A DNA stretch of 16,593 nt from a bacterium. Lineage in GTDB: Bacteria > JAMOTN01. The notes beneath the pieces are model-generated. The model saw only the letters and a program-made list of their open reading frames with translations, did no database searches and had not been told where the DNA came from. Below, one piece after another: positions 8,205 through 15,598 of the stretch; within the stretch, counting starts at the first letter, position 1, and each line of letters starts with the position of its first letter. Both the position numbers and the translations under genes were made by a program. The stretch spans positions 1 through 16,593 of the forward strand of contig JAMOTN010000076.1 of the NCBI GenBank assembly GCA_027062325.1, read 5' to 3'.

Positions 8205-8208
8205 ATTA

Positions 8209-8841
8209 CTAAAAAAGCTCACTCCAATGTGGTTCTTTTAATCTCCACCACATATTTTCTGTGTTTTTCATAGCTTCCAGAGATAGCTCTAAAAATTCTT
8301 CAAGATTTATACCAAGCTCTTCAATTCTTTTGATCTGTTCTCGATTAGCACCTGCAGCGAAACGTTTTTCTTTGAAGCGTTTTTTAAGGGAAGACAGCTT
8401 TAAATCTTGTATTGATTTGGAAGGTAAAATTAAAAAAGCTGCAACTACCAAACCAGTTACTGGATCAGCGGAATAGAGGGCACGTGGTAGTATGTCATTA
8501 TTTTTTCCATAAGGATGATCAGCTATTGCTTGGCAAATAATAGAAGGAAAGCCAGCCTTTTCAAGTTCGGAAGCGGCTAATGTGCCATGATATTTCTCAG
8601 TTGGATCCCAGGGAATATCTATGTCGTGCATAAGACCTGCAATGAACCAATTTTTTTTATTTTCCGGAGATAGTCTGGCTGCTAAATCTTTCATGACGCA
8701 ACCTGTTGCTATGCTGTGTACTAAAAGCTTGGAGTTGTCCTTGAAATTTTCAAATACGAATTTGTAGCAGTTGATCAGATTTTTTTCAATATCATCTGTC
8801 CATTTTGGAAGTGTTGTGGGAATGTTTGGAAAATTTTGCAT
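8209..8841 (-). CDS. HD-domain phosphohydrolase (function unknown)
   Basis: A 210-residue cytoplasmic protein with an HD metal-dependent phosphohydrolase core. Candidate metal ligands are His42 (LVHSIATG), His72-Asp73 (AGLMHDID), His85 or His109 (IADHPYG) and Asp126 (SADPVTG). This pattern matches HDIG/HD hydrolases that act on nucleotides or related phosphoesters, but the substrate cannot be read from the sequence. The C-terminal 60 residues are charged and helical. The ATG is preceded by AAAGGAGGT. It is the first gene of an operon with tilS and mtnA; the tilS ATG follows its stop within a few bases. Confidence 0.85.
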   Translation of the reverse strand: MQNFPNIPTTLPKWTDDIEKNLINCYKFVFENFKDNSKLLVHSIATGCVMKDLAARLSPENKKNWFIAGLMHDIDIPWDPTEKYHGTLAASELEKAGFPSIICQAIADHPYGKNNDILPRALYSADPVTGLVVAAFLILPSKSIQDLKLSSLKKRFKEKRFAAGANREQIKRIEELGINLEEFLELSLEAMKNTENMWWRLKEPHWSELF

Positions 8842-8887
8842 ATCTTATACCTCCTTTGAACTTGAAAGACGCAGTATTTTCATTTAC

Positions 8888-8916
8888 AGTATAATAAAAG
8901 TGTTACCATAGGTGAA
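8888..8916 (-). promoter_or_regulatory. Possible promoter of the HD-tilS-mtnA operon
   Basis: On the minus strand TTCACC (8916-8911) and TATACT (8893-8888) are spaced by 17 bp. The -10 overlaps the -10 of the divergent BMC shell gene, so the two operons may compete for polymerase. The support is moderate, as the -35 matches only four of six consensus bases. Confidence 0.3.
8890..8895 (+). promoter_or_regulatory. -10 box of the BMC shell gene
   Basis: A perfect TATAAT lies 57 bp before the shell gene ATG. No good -35 sits at 16-18 bp; a TTGAAA at 8862-8867 is 22 bp away. An activator or a loose -35 is therefore possible. Confidence 0.4.
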
Positions 8917-8951
8917 CGACAACTTTTATTACCTTGGGGAGGGTGAAGAAG

Positions 8952-9254
8952 ATGGCAAGAAAAGCTCTGGGAATGATTGAAACAAAAGGACTCGTTGCGT
9001 TGATTGAAGCTGCTGATGCTATGGTAAAGGCAGCAAACGTTAAGCTTGTGGGATACAAGACAATTGGTGGTGGATATGTAACTGCTTTGGTGAGAGGAGA
9101 TGTTGCGGCGGTTAAGGCAGCTACTGATGCGGGAGCGGCAGCTGCCCAAAGGATTGGAGAGCTCGTTGCAGTTCACGTTATACCAAGGCCTCATGAGAAT
9201 TTGGAGGATGTATTTCCAATAGGGAAGAGTGAAGAGCTTGAGGATGAGTTTTAA
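8952..9254 (+). CDS. Bacterial microcompartment shell protein, BMC-H (hexamer) type
   Basis: A 100-residue protein that is essentially one BMC domain (residues 3-86). It opens with [20 protein letters not shown], contains the pore-loop region [16 protein letters not shown] (central Gly39-41) and the helix [19 protein letters not shown], and ends with [15 protein letters not shown]. It is closely like PduA/EutM/CcmK, which form hexamers that tile the flat facets of the protein shell and let small metabolites through the central pore. The ATG at 8952 is chosen over the TTG at 8934 because GGGGAGGGTG lies before it and the BMC domain starts there. It has its own -10 box and a strong terminator right after it, so it is probably transcribed alone and at high level. 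Confidence 0.95.
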   Translation: MARKALGMIETKGLVALIEAADAMVKAANVKLVGYKTIGGGYVTALVRGDVAAVKAATDAGAAAAQRIGELVAVHVIPRPHENLEDVFPIGKSEELEDEF

Positions 9255-9276
9255 TTAGAAAAAAGCTTTTAATAAA

Positions 9277-9308
9277 GGGGGCAGGTCGCCAGTGCCTGCC
9301 CTTTTTTC
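9277..9308 (+). terminator. Rho-independent terminator after the BMC-H gene
   Basis: A stem GGGCAGG (9279-9285) and CCTGCCC (9295-9301) with a nine-base loop is followed directly by six T (9302-9307). It separates the hexamer gene from the vertex and dehydrogenase genes, though read-through is possible. Confidence 0.88.
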
Positions 9309-9332
9309 GTTAAAAAGAAAGTGGGTAAGCTT

Positions 9333-9338
9333 TATAAT
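9333..9338 (+). promoter_or_regulatory. -10 box before the EutN/CcmL-like gene
   Basis: A perfect TATAAT lies 23 bp before the ATG, downstream of the terminator; the -35 (near 9310, TTAAAA) is poor. Together with the terminator it suggests separate transcription of the second half of the locus. Confidence 0.4.
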
Positions 9339-9360
9339 TCCTTTTTGAGGGGAATGAGGT

Positions 9361-9684
9361 ATGAAAATAGGTAAAGTGGTTGGAAATGTTGTTGCTACTC
9401 GTAAAGATGAGAGATTGAGGGGATTGAAGCTGCTTTTGGTTCAAACTTATAAAATTGACAAAAAAAGTGGGGAAAGTGCGACTTTAAAAGAAACTTCGGA
9501 TTATGTAGTGGCAATTGATACGGTGGAGGCTGGAGCTGGTGAGATTGTGCTTCTTGTTTCTGGAAGTAGTGCACGGCAGACAGATAAAACCAATGGAAAG
9601 CCTGTGGATGCGGCAGTTATAGGAATTTTGGAAGAGGTTAAGTTTTTAGATGGAGATAGAATAATGCTTACAGATCTTTATTGA
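9361..9684 (+). CDS. Microcompartment vertex protein, EutN/CcmL (BMC-P) family
   Basis: A 107-residue protein of the EutN/CcmL/PduN family (Pfam EutN_CcmL), whose pentamers close the twelve vertices of the microcompartment. Family features are the start MKIGKVVGNVVATRKDERL, LKLLLVQ, the central YVVAIDTVEAGAGEIVLLVSGSSAR and the late VDAAVIGILE before a short C-terminal strand. Length and order are those of a complete single-domain member. The ATG follows GAGGGGAATGAGG. Neighbours are the BMC-H gene, behind a terminator, and the aldehyde dehydrogenase 139 bp downstream, with which it may be co-transcribed. Confidence 0.93.
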   Translation: MKIGKVVGNVVATRKDERLRGLKLLLVQTYKIDKKSGESATLKETSDYVVAIDTVEAGAGEIVLLVSGSSARQTDKTNGKPVDAAVIGILEEVKFLDGDRIMLTDLY

Positions 9685-9823
9685 TGTATGGTTCTTGGTT
9701 TGATGTGTGGTAATTTTTAGAGTGGATTTGGGATTCGAGGAAGTTTAGTTTAAGTTGAGATGAGTAGTGAACTGTTGGGGACGTGTGTTGTTGGGGTAGG
9801 ATGGCGTTAAGGAGGCGATAGAG
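9685..9823 (+). other. C-depleted intergenic spacer before the aldehyde dehydrogenase gene
   Basis: This 139-base stretch is unusually long for this locus and contains only 6 C on the plus strand, being made of G, T and A. It holds no convincing ORF, terminator or promoter that I can support. It ends in the ribosome binding site AAGGAGG (9809-9815) of the next gene. Confidence 0.4.
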
Positions 9824-11218
9824 ATGAGTATAAATCTTACTGAGGATAGAATAGACAGCATGGTAAAAGAGGTATTAAAACGTCTTGCTGGGACAGCGCC
9901 TTCCTTTAGTTCTGGGCCCATATTTTCAGATGTGGATAGTGCGGTAGCAGCTGCGAGGCTTGCATTTGAAGAACTTAGAAAGTTGTCTCTTGAGAAGAGG
10001 CGTGAAATTATTGCTGCAATGAGGCGAGCAGCAGCAGAGCATGTCGAGGAGTTTGCAACGATGGCTGTTAAAGAAACGGGATTAGGACGTGCTGATCATA
10101 AGGTAAAAAAGAACATTCTTGCTATTACTAAAACTCCCGGAGTGGAAGATTTAAAATCAGAGGTTTATACAGGAGATCATGGAATGAAATTAGTTGAGCT
10201 TGCTCCGTGGGGAGTTATTGCTTCCATAACGCCATCCACAAATCCAACAGAGACCATAATTAACAATGCTATTGGTATGATAGCGGCGGGGAACAGCGTT
10301 GTTTTTCATCCACACCCGGGGGCGAGGGAGGTTACAAATTACTGCATTCGTGTTCTGCACAATGCAATGATAGAGGTTGGCGCACCTCGTAATTTGATAG
10401 CTAGTGTTGAAAGCCCGACCATTGAGAGTGCTCAACAGCTTATGAATCACAAGGATGTTGATCTTTTAGTTGTTACGGGTGGACCTGCTGTTGTTGCCGC
10501 AGCAATGAAATCGGGGAAGCGTGTGATTGCAGCAGGTCCTGGTAATCCTCCGGTGGTGGTGGATGAGACAGCAGACATAAGGAAAGCTGCCTCGGACATT
10601 GTAGCCGGTGCAAGCCTTGATAACAACATAGTTTGTGTAGATGAGAAGGAAATAATTGCAGTTGATAAAATTGCCGATTCTCTCAAAAAATTCCTGATAG
10701 AAGCGGGAGCTTTTGAAATTCCAGAAAATAAGATTGATGAGCTTGCACGTCTTGTTTTGACTTCTGATGGGCATCCTAACCGTGCTTGGGTGGGAAAAGA
10801 TCCAGAGAAGTTTTTAGAAGCGATAGGTGTAAAAGCTCCGTATAAACCAGAAATTTTAATATGTGAAGTTCCTGCAAACCACCTGTTTGTGATGGAAGAA
10901 TTGTTGATGCCTGTTATTCCACTTGTGCGTGTGCGCGATTTTGAAGAGGCATTGCAGCTTGCAATTGAAGCTGAGGGTGGACGTAAGCACTCTGCAGTTA
11001 TGCACTCACTCAACGTTGCACGACTTCACGAAATGGCTGTTCGTATGAATACGACTATCTTTACCAAGAATGCTCCGAGCACTGCAGGACTTGGATACGG
11101 TGGAGAGGGACCAACAACGTTTACCATAGGCACTACAACCGGTGAAGGAATCACCACAGCCCGCACCTTCACTCGCCAGCGCCACTGCGTTCTGGTTGAC
11201 TATTTCAGGATTGTGTGA
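9824..11218 (+). CDS. CoA-acylating aldehyde dehydrogenase, EutE/PduP type, with N-terminal encapsulation-type helix
   Basis: A 464-residue enzyme that oxidises an aldehyde (acetaldehyde or propionaldehyde in known members) with NAD and CoA to acyl-CoA inside a microcompartment. Evidence: an amphipathic N-terminal segment INLTEDRIDSMVKEVLKRL followed by a Ser/Pro linker, as in encapsulation peptides; a helical region then VELAPWGVIASITPSTNPTE (nucleotide-binding start); VVFHPHPGARE; AAGPGNPPVVVDE; the catalytic Cys271 in SLDNNIVC; and the C-terminal TIGTTTGEGITTARTFTRQR typical of EutE/PduP. Length matches the family. A strong AAGGAGG precedes the ATG. It is the only enzyme of the microcompartment locus in view; the true substrate cannot be read. 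Confidence 0.94.
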   Translation: MSINLTEDRIDSMVKEVLKRLAGTAPSFSSGPIFSDVDSAVAAARLAFEELRKLSLEKRREIIAAMRRAAAEHVEEFATMAVKETGLGRADHKVKKNILAITKTPGVEDLKSEVYTGDHGMKLVELAPWGVIASITPSTNPTETIINNAIGMIAAGNSVVFHPHPGAREVTNYCIRVLHNAMIEVGAPRNLIASVESPTIESAQQLMNHKDVDLLVVTGGPAVVAAAMKSGKRVIAAGPGNPPVVVDETADIRKAASDIVAGASLDNNIVCVDEKEIIAVDKIADSLKKFLIEAGAFEIPENKIDELARLVLTSDGHPNRAWVGKDPEKFLEAIGVKAPYKPEILICEVPANHLFVMEELLMPVIPLVRVRDFEEALQLAIEAEGGRKHSAVMHSLNVARLHEMAVRMNTTIFTKNAPSTAGLGYGGEGPTTFTIGTTTGEGITTARTFTRQRHCVLVDYFRIV

Positions 11219-11257
11219 AGGGGGAAGACCGACTGTTAGCAAGGAAGATAGAGAGTT

Positions 11258-11283
11258 AGTGGGTTAATCGTGGTCAATCCACT
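11258..11283. other. Imperfect inverted repeat at the convergent gene end
   Basis: AGTGGGTT (11258-11265) pairs with AATCCACT (11276-11283) with one G-T wobble and a ten-base loop. It overlaps the stop codon of the lipoprotein gene and lies 40 bp after the dehydrogenase stop. No T-tract follows on either strand, so it is not a canonical terminator, but it may serve as a 3' end structure. Confidence 0.3.
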
Positions 11284-13675
11284 CAAATTTGAATTTTGCG
11301 ATAAAATTTGCGTTGCCGTTAAGAAGGTTGTCAATTGAGACGTCTTCAAGTGGAGTAGCCAGATTTTTGTTGCCAAATTTTTCAGGCCAAAGAACGAAAA
11401 CTTTGTCGCCGGTAATCAATTCTATTCCAAAGCACCACATTGCTGTAGTGTAGAGAGTATCGTCTCCACCGTTTGATCCGCCTAGGTCGATGCCACCAGC
11501 ATACGTCCAGCTTACGTTTCCTGAATTGTCTATGTAGTATGGAAAAGGATAATGACTGAGTTTTTGATACCAGGCACGGCTGTTGTTGTAGTCCCAAGGA
11601 AAAAACATCGTTATTTGTAGCCAACGTTTGTTATAACGGGTGTAATTTGATGTAGAAATAAAGTATTTTTCTGCTCCAACTATTTTTAGCATGGTATACG
11701 AGGGAAGGAGGCGTCCTGTTATTCCTGTGCTAAAAGAGATTGTTGGATTAGTGGTAGTTAGAATTGTATCTACTTCTGATAGGGAATTTTCTTTGTAGGC
11801 AAGCTTTAACCAACTGCTTTCATAGGGAGGTGTGTAAACTGTTACGGAGTTTTGATAAACTTCAAAACTTATGTCTCCTTCCCCAGCATAAGACACACAA
11901 AAGATTTTGTCTACAGTTGAATCTCCTGTGTCTTCCTGTTGCAAATCGTAACTCAAAAACCATGCAACTTTGACTTTGAATCTGGCTTCATTTTTTTGCA
12001 ACTCTTCAGGAAGAGTCAGATTTAGTGCTAACCTGTTTCTTCCTATATAAGAACTGTCTGATGTTACCGAAGCTGTAGCCGTCATAAGGATGTAGTTGTC
12101 CCCTTTTTCCTCCATTGAATATTCCTTGTCCCAGGATAAATGTGAATATCCATCAACACACGCAAGGGATTGTCCGCTACTTAGGGGAACAGAGTAGTTG
12201 AAGTCTGTTGCTATGTAGGGAATAAAGTTGTCTAAATCTCTTACGTCACATCTCCACAAGTACTCCTTAGTGCTAGTTGTAATTTTTCCTGAAACTTCAA
12301 ACCAATCGCAGTTGTTCCAGCCTATGGTTCCCCCTGTATCCCCCCAATCAAAGTTTTCCCAATCCTCTACACTAACCCAATTAATGCCGTTGAAGTTCAG
12401 CTTTTCTCCTTCAAATGCCAGCAACTTTGCAATTTTTCCAAGGTAGATAATTGCCTTTATTTCAGAAAACTCACCTCCTCGTTCATTTGTAACCTCAAAA
12501 CTACTTACTTTATAGGTAGGAATTACGCTTGAAACTCCCCTTACAGAAATTGAAGGGGTAATAGAAGTTTTTATCCCTTCTGCTGAGCTTTCCCTTGAAA
12601 CTTGTAAATTAAGGGTTAAAGTTATGTTTTTTTCAGGAGGAAGTTCTGCTCCCCATGAAAACCAAGCCTTGTTTAGGATACCTTTAACTCCGTAAGTTAT
12701 AAAAATATTTTCTGTAGTTACCCCTTCGCCAGAAACTTTTAGATTTATCTCAATTGTGGAAAGCCATGGGTTTACATTTTCATCCAGATATGGAAGCTCG
12801 TAGTTTTCCTCGGTTAAAGAAGTGGGCAAGCCTTCAAAAGAGGTCAATCTTTTTCCTATGAAGTTGTGGGGAAACTTTCCAATTTGTGTGAGAGTGTTTG
12901 CTGTTAATTCTTCTTTGGCTTTAACGCTTCCAAATGAATATGAGAAGAATGCGTTTTCAACGGAAATGCTTATTGAATTACTGTTTTGTTTTGAGAGTTC
13001 ATTTTGTGAAGAATTGGAATTTTCCATTGCATCTAGGGTTACTAAAAGTTTTTTGATATTTTGGTTTGCATTTGAGGGTAAATTACCTGATGCTACCTGT
13101 TCAAGTTTTAACAAGAAATCTTTTTCGGGTAAATTTTGAAGTCCTAATTTTTCCTTAAAAGAAATGATGAGTTTTTCAATGTCTATGTTGGTGAGGTTAG
13201 TGAAAGAGTTGTACTCAATCCCCAATTTGCGAAGGTTACTTTTTGCCATTTCTTTTCCTAATGTAATTTTTTCCATTGGTAAGTTTCCTTTTGAATTTTT
13301 AAAAGCCAAAAACGAATCTATTACAGAGGAAACATAATGAGAAAATGGAGTGACTTTTATATCCAGCAAGTGATTAGTTATTTCAGATTGAGTAGCGTAG
13401 TACTTCATTGTAGCCCCATTTTTAGATGCTTCTATTATGTAGTAATTGCAGGTTGGTAAACTTACAATGAATTCTTTAGAATGAGATGTAAATTTTGCAG
13501 AGTAAGTTTGTTTTCCTTCAAAATCAAATCCTTTTATGGAGACTTCATAACTACTCCAAACTTCATCTATTGCTTTGAGCTTCAGAATAATTGCATCTTC
13601 ATCAGAACAACCAATTAAGAAATATAAGAAAAATGTGAGTATCAACACTAATAGTGGAAGTGGATATCTGTACAT
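11264..13675 (-). CDS. Large surface lipoprotein of unknown function
   Basis: An 803-residue protein with a lipoprotein signal peptide: a positive start (MYRYP), a hydrophobic core and the lipobox FLIGC with Cys23 as lipidation site, so it is exported and anchored to a membrane. Residues about 30-108 look like beta strands (an Ig-like or carboxypeptidase-regulatory-like fold is possible), 110-210 are helical (FSHYVSSVIDSFLAF), 218-236 form a Ser/Asn/Gln-rich linker, and the remaining 560 residues are strand-rich with many Trp, Tyr and Asn, ending near GGIDLGGSNGGDD and EWIDHD. I recognise no catalytic motif. GAGGGGGAG precedes the ATG. It is divergent from the CARF-HEPN gene and probably monocistronic. 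Confidence 0.78.
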   Translation of the reverse strand: MYRYPLPLLVLILTFFLYFLIGCSDEDAIILKLKAIDEVWSSYEVSIKGFDFEGKQTYSAKFTSHSKEFIVSLPTCNYYIIEASKNGATMKYYATQSEITNHLLDIKVTPFSHYVSSVIDSFLAFKNSKGNLPMEKITLGKEMAKSNLRKLGIEYNSFTNLTNIDIEKLIISFKEKLGLQNLPEKDFLLKLEQVASGNLPSNANQNIKKLLVTLDAMENSNSSQNELSKQNSNSISISVENAFFSYSFGSVKAKEELTANTLTQIGKFPHNFIGKRLTSFEGLPTSLTEENYELPYLDENVNPWLSTIEINLKVSGEGVTTENIFITYGVKGILNKAWFSWGAELPPEKNITLTLNLQVSRESSAEGIKTSITPSISVRGVSSVIPTYKVSSFEVTNERGGEFSEIKAIIYLGKIAKLLAFEGEKLNFNGINWVSVEDWENFDWGDTGGTIGWNNCDWFEVSGKITTSTKEYLWRCDVRDLDNFIPYIATDFNYSVPLSSGQSLACVDGYSHLSWDKEYSMEEKGDNYILMTATASVTSDSSYIGRNRLALNLTLPEELQKNEARFKVKVAWFLSYDLQQEDTGDSTVDKIFCVSYAGEGDISFEVYQNSVTVYTPPYESSWLKLAYKENSLSEVDTILTTTNPTISFSTGITGRLLPSYTMLKIVGAEKYFISTSNYTRYNKRWLQITMFFPWDYNNSRAWYQKLSHYPFPYYIDNSGNVSWTYAGGIDLGGSNGGDDTLYTTAMWCFGIELITGDKVFVLWPEKFGNKNLATPLEDVSIDNLLNGNANFIAKFKFEWIDHD

Positions 13676-13798
13676 TTCAACTCCCCCTCTTGAATTAGTT
13701 ATTACTCCTTATTTATTTTTCGGATATATCGTTAAAAGTTTTAAGTAGATCGAGAGGTTATTTCTCAAAAGAACAAGTTAAGGTGATGAGAGTCGTTG

Positions 13799-13807
13799 TG
13801 TTATAAT
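13799..13807 (+). promoter_or_regulatory. Extended -10 promoter of the CARF-HEPN gene
   Basis: TGTTATAAT combines a perfect TATAAT (13802-13807) with the upstream TG of an extended -10 element, which makes up for a weak -35 (TTAAGG at 13778). The start would be near 13814, giving a leader of about 25 bases with an AGAGGTGG ribosome site. Confidence 0.5.
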
Positions 13808-13838
13808 CCTTACTGAGAAAAGTAAAAAAGAGGTGGTA

Positions 13839-15365
13839 ATGGTGAAAATTTTAATAAGGAACTTTGGAAGAAATAATAAACCAACGTTTCATAGATGGGT
13901 TAATTCGGAAAAAACAGATGAAGAGAAAAAGTATCCGTGGGAACCTTTGGTAGAAAAAATAAAGCCGGATTTAATCTTTGCATTTGGCACTTCAGAGACT
14001 GATTGGGAAGTTCTTGAAGAAAGTGTAAAAAGAGTTGGATATTTTGTGGAAGATGAAAAGGAAAAGACAGAGGATGGATTTAAACGAATACTTTTTAAAA
14101 GGGTTTTTGATATACCTGGGTTGCCTAAGGAGTACGAGAGGGTTTTTGTTGAAACTTTCTCTTACATGTTAAACAAGATAAGTGAATTTGAGAAATCATT
14201 GCAGTCTCAGGGTTCTAAGAGGGTAAAAATAGAATTTCATTTGGATTTGACGGGAGGGTTAAGGCAAATTACCACTGTTGTTTTGACTGTGGTAGAGAGT
14301 TTAGTAAATGTTTTGGAGGTTTTTATACCGAATTGTGAAGTAGAAACATTTCATTACTATACTTATCAAGAAGATGTAAAAAGAACGCTGAGAAAGCCAA
14401 ATAAAAGTGATAAAAGTAAAAAGGTTTTGGAAGATGAGGAGATAAGTATCGCGTGCTTTTTTAAAAAACTGCGTGATTCCTTCAAAATTTTGGGAAAAGC
14501 CACATTGAATATTTGGCGTGGAGTTAGGAAGAAAAAATTAGAGGCTGATGAAGTGGGGAATTATGAGGAATGGGGGGATGAAAGCTTTGGAGTTTCTGCT
14601 CCTTCAAAGGAAAAAGAGGAAAACCAAACTTTCACAAGCGTAATATTTACCATAGAGAGTTTGCAGGATTTTTTGGATTTTACGCACCAGGTTTTGATTT
14701 TAAGAAGACATTGGCTCTTTACGTTTAAGAGAGCTACTTTGAAAAAAATGTTCAGAGATGAGAGAATTGCTAAGAAATTTGATAATGCAGTGAGAGAGTT
14801 AGAAAGACTTCTAGTTGGAGCAAGTGTGGGAGATGAAGTAGAAAATCTAGAAAAAATTTCATTTTATTTGGCTGAATGTTTGGAGGAAGTTGGTAATGCT
14901 GCGCCCCCTCTTGCACTTTTAAAGTTGAGGATTTTGAAAAAGATGGTTGACAGCATTTTAAATGAAGTTGAGGATAGAAAGAAAATAAGGGGGGAAATTT
15001 TACTGTATAGAAATGATATAAAGGGTATTGAGAAATTTGCCCAAAAGCTTTACTTCATAGAAAAATTGTATTTATCAGGAAGAGCGGCAATAGCTTTGGT
15101 AAAGTTTACGGCTGCTTTGGAAATTTTGCTTAAAGAAAATGGTTGTTACAATGAAAAGGCTGAAAATAATAAGTATTGGAATTATCCCAAAGTTTACAGA
15201 TTGATAGAAAGAATAGGTCTTGATAAAAACTTGTATCATAGTTTAAGGAATGCTAGAAATAGTTTAGCCCATGATGATGAGAATCCGGCCAAGGTGGTTA
15301 ATTTGAATATGATATTTGAACTTTTGGATGAAGCCATTACTAAACTTAAGAAGGTGTTTTATTGA
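13839..15365 (+). CDS. CARF-HEPN ribonuclease, Csx1/TM1812 (DxTHG) type, CRISPR type III ancillary
   Basis: A 508-residue protein. The N-terminal domain fits a CARF sensor: the start VKILIRNFGRNN, DLIFAFGTSETDW (about residues 44-56), and HLDLTGGLRQIT (134-145), which corresponds to the DxTHG motif that binds cyclic oligoadenylate but reads DLTGG. A charged linker region (about 180-265, with NKSDKSKK and SKEKEENQ) joins a helical part ending in a HEPN nuclease motif RNARNSLAH, where Arg473 and His478 form the Rx4H catalytic signature. Such proteins are RNases switched on by the second messenger of type III Cas10. No Cas10, Csm/Cmr or array is in the window. The ATG at 13839 is chosen for spacing to AGAGGTGG; a GTG at 13833 is possible. 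Confidence 0.82.
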   Translation: MVKILIRNFGRNNKPTFHRWVNSEKTDEEKKYPWEPLVEKIKPDLIFAFGTSETDWEVLEESVKRVGYFVEDEKEKTEDGFKRILFKRVFDIPGLPKEYERVFVETFSYMLNKISEFEKSLQSQGSKRVKIEFHLDLTGGLRQITTVVLTVVESLVNVLEVFIPNCEVETFHYYTYQEDVKRTLRKPNKSDKSKKVLEDEEISIACFFKKLRDSFKILGKATLNIWRGVRKKKLEADEVGNYEEWGDESFGVSAPSKEKEENQTFTSVIFTIESLQDFLDFTHQVLILRRHWLFTFKRATLKKMFRDERIAKKFDNAVRELERLLVGASVGDEVENLEKISFYLAECLEEVGNAAPPLALLKLRILKKMVDSILNEVEDRKKIRGEILLYRNDIKGIEKFAQKLYFIEKLYLSGRAAIALVKFTAALEILLKENGCYNEKAENNKYWNYPKVYRLIERIGLDKNLYHSLRNARNSLAHDDENPAKVVNLNMIFELLDEAITKLKKVFY

Positions 15366-15598
15366 ATTTGAATAAAGTTTTTATTTGAAATTTAATTGAT
15401 GAGTCCCATGATAACAATGATTACTATTCAAAGTTCTAGGACTATGAAGATAACGATACACTTAGAAAATATGTACTGTGGGATAATGCTAGAAAAGAGT
15501 AGGCTAGAAAAAAGTAGGGAAAGCAAGGTGGAAAATTTTAAAAGTTGAGTTTAAATTGCTAAGCACTGTTCAAAATCCTGTGAAAAGTGGAAGAAAAT
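15366..15598. other. Intergenic stretch with a 15-bp tandem repeat and no supported gene
   Basis: No gene longer than about 50 codons is supported. A 49-codon ATG ORF (15399-15548) lacks a ribosome site and has an odd composition. Another frame reads open over KVEFKLLSTVQNPVKSGRKYD (to about 15603) just before the next ORF, as if it were a broken upstream part. Within it GCTAGAAAAGAGTAG (15488-15502) is repeated with one change at 15503-15517. Confidence 0.4.

Noticed and set aside
10447-11013. 188-codon minus-strand ORF
   Set aside because: It is the Ser/Thr/Ala-rich shadow of the aldehyde dehydrogenase gene.
15399-15548. 49-codon ORF containing LEKSRLEKSR
   Set aside because: No ribosome site, Met/Ile/Ser-biased composition and a tandem repeat; more likely chance in degraded DNA.
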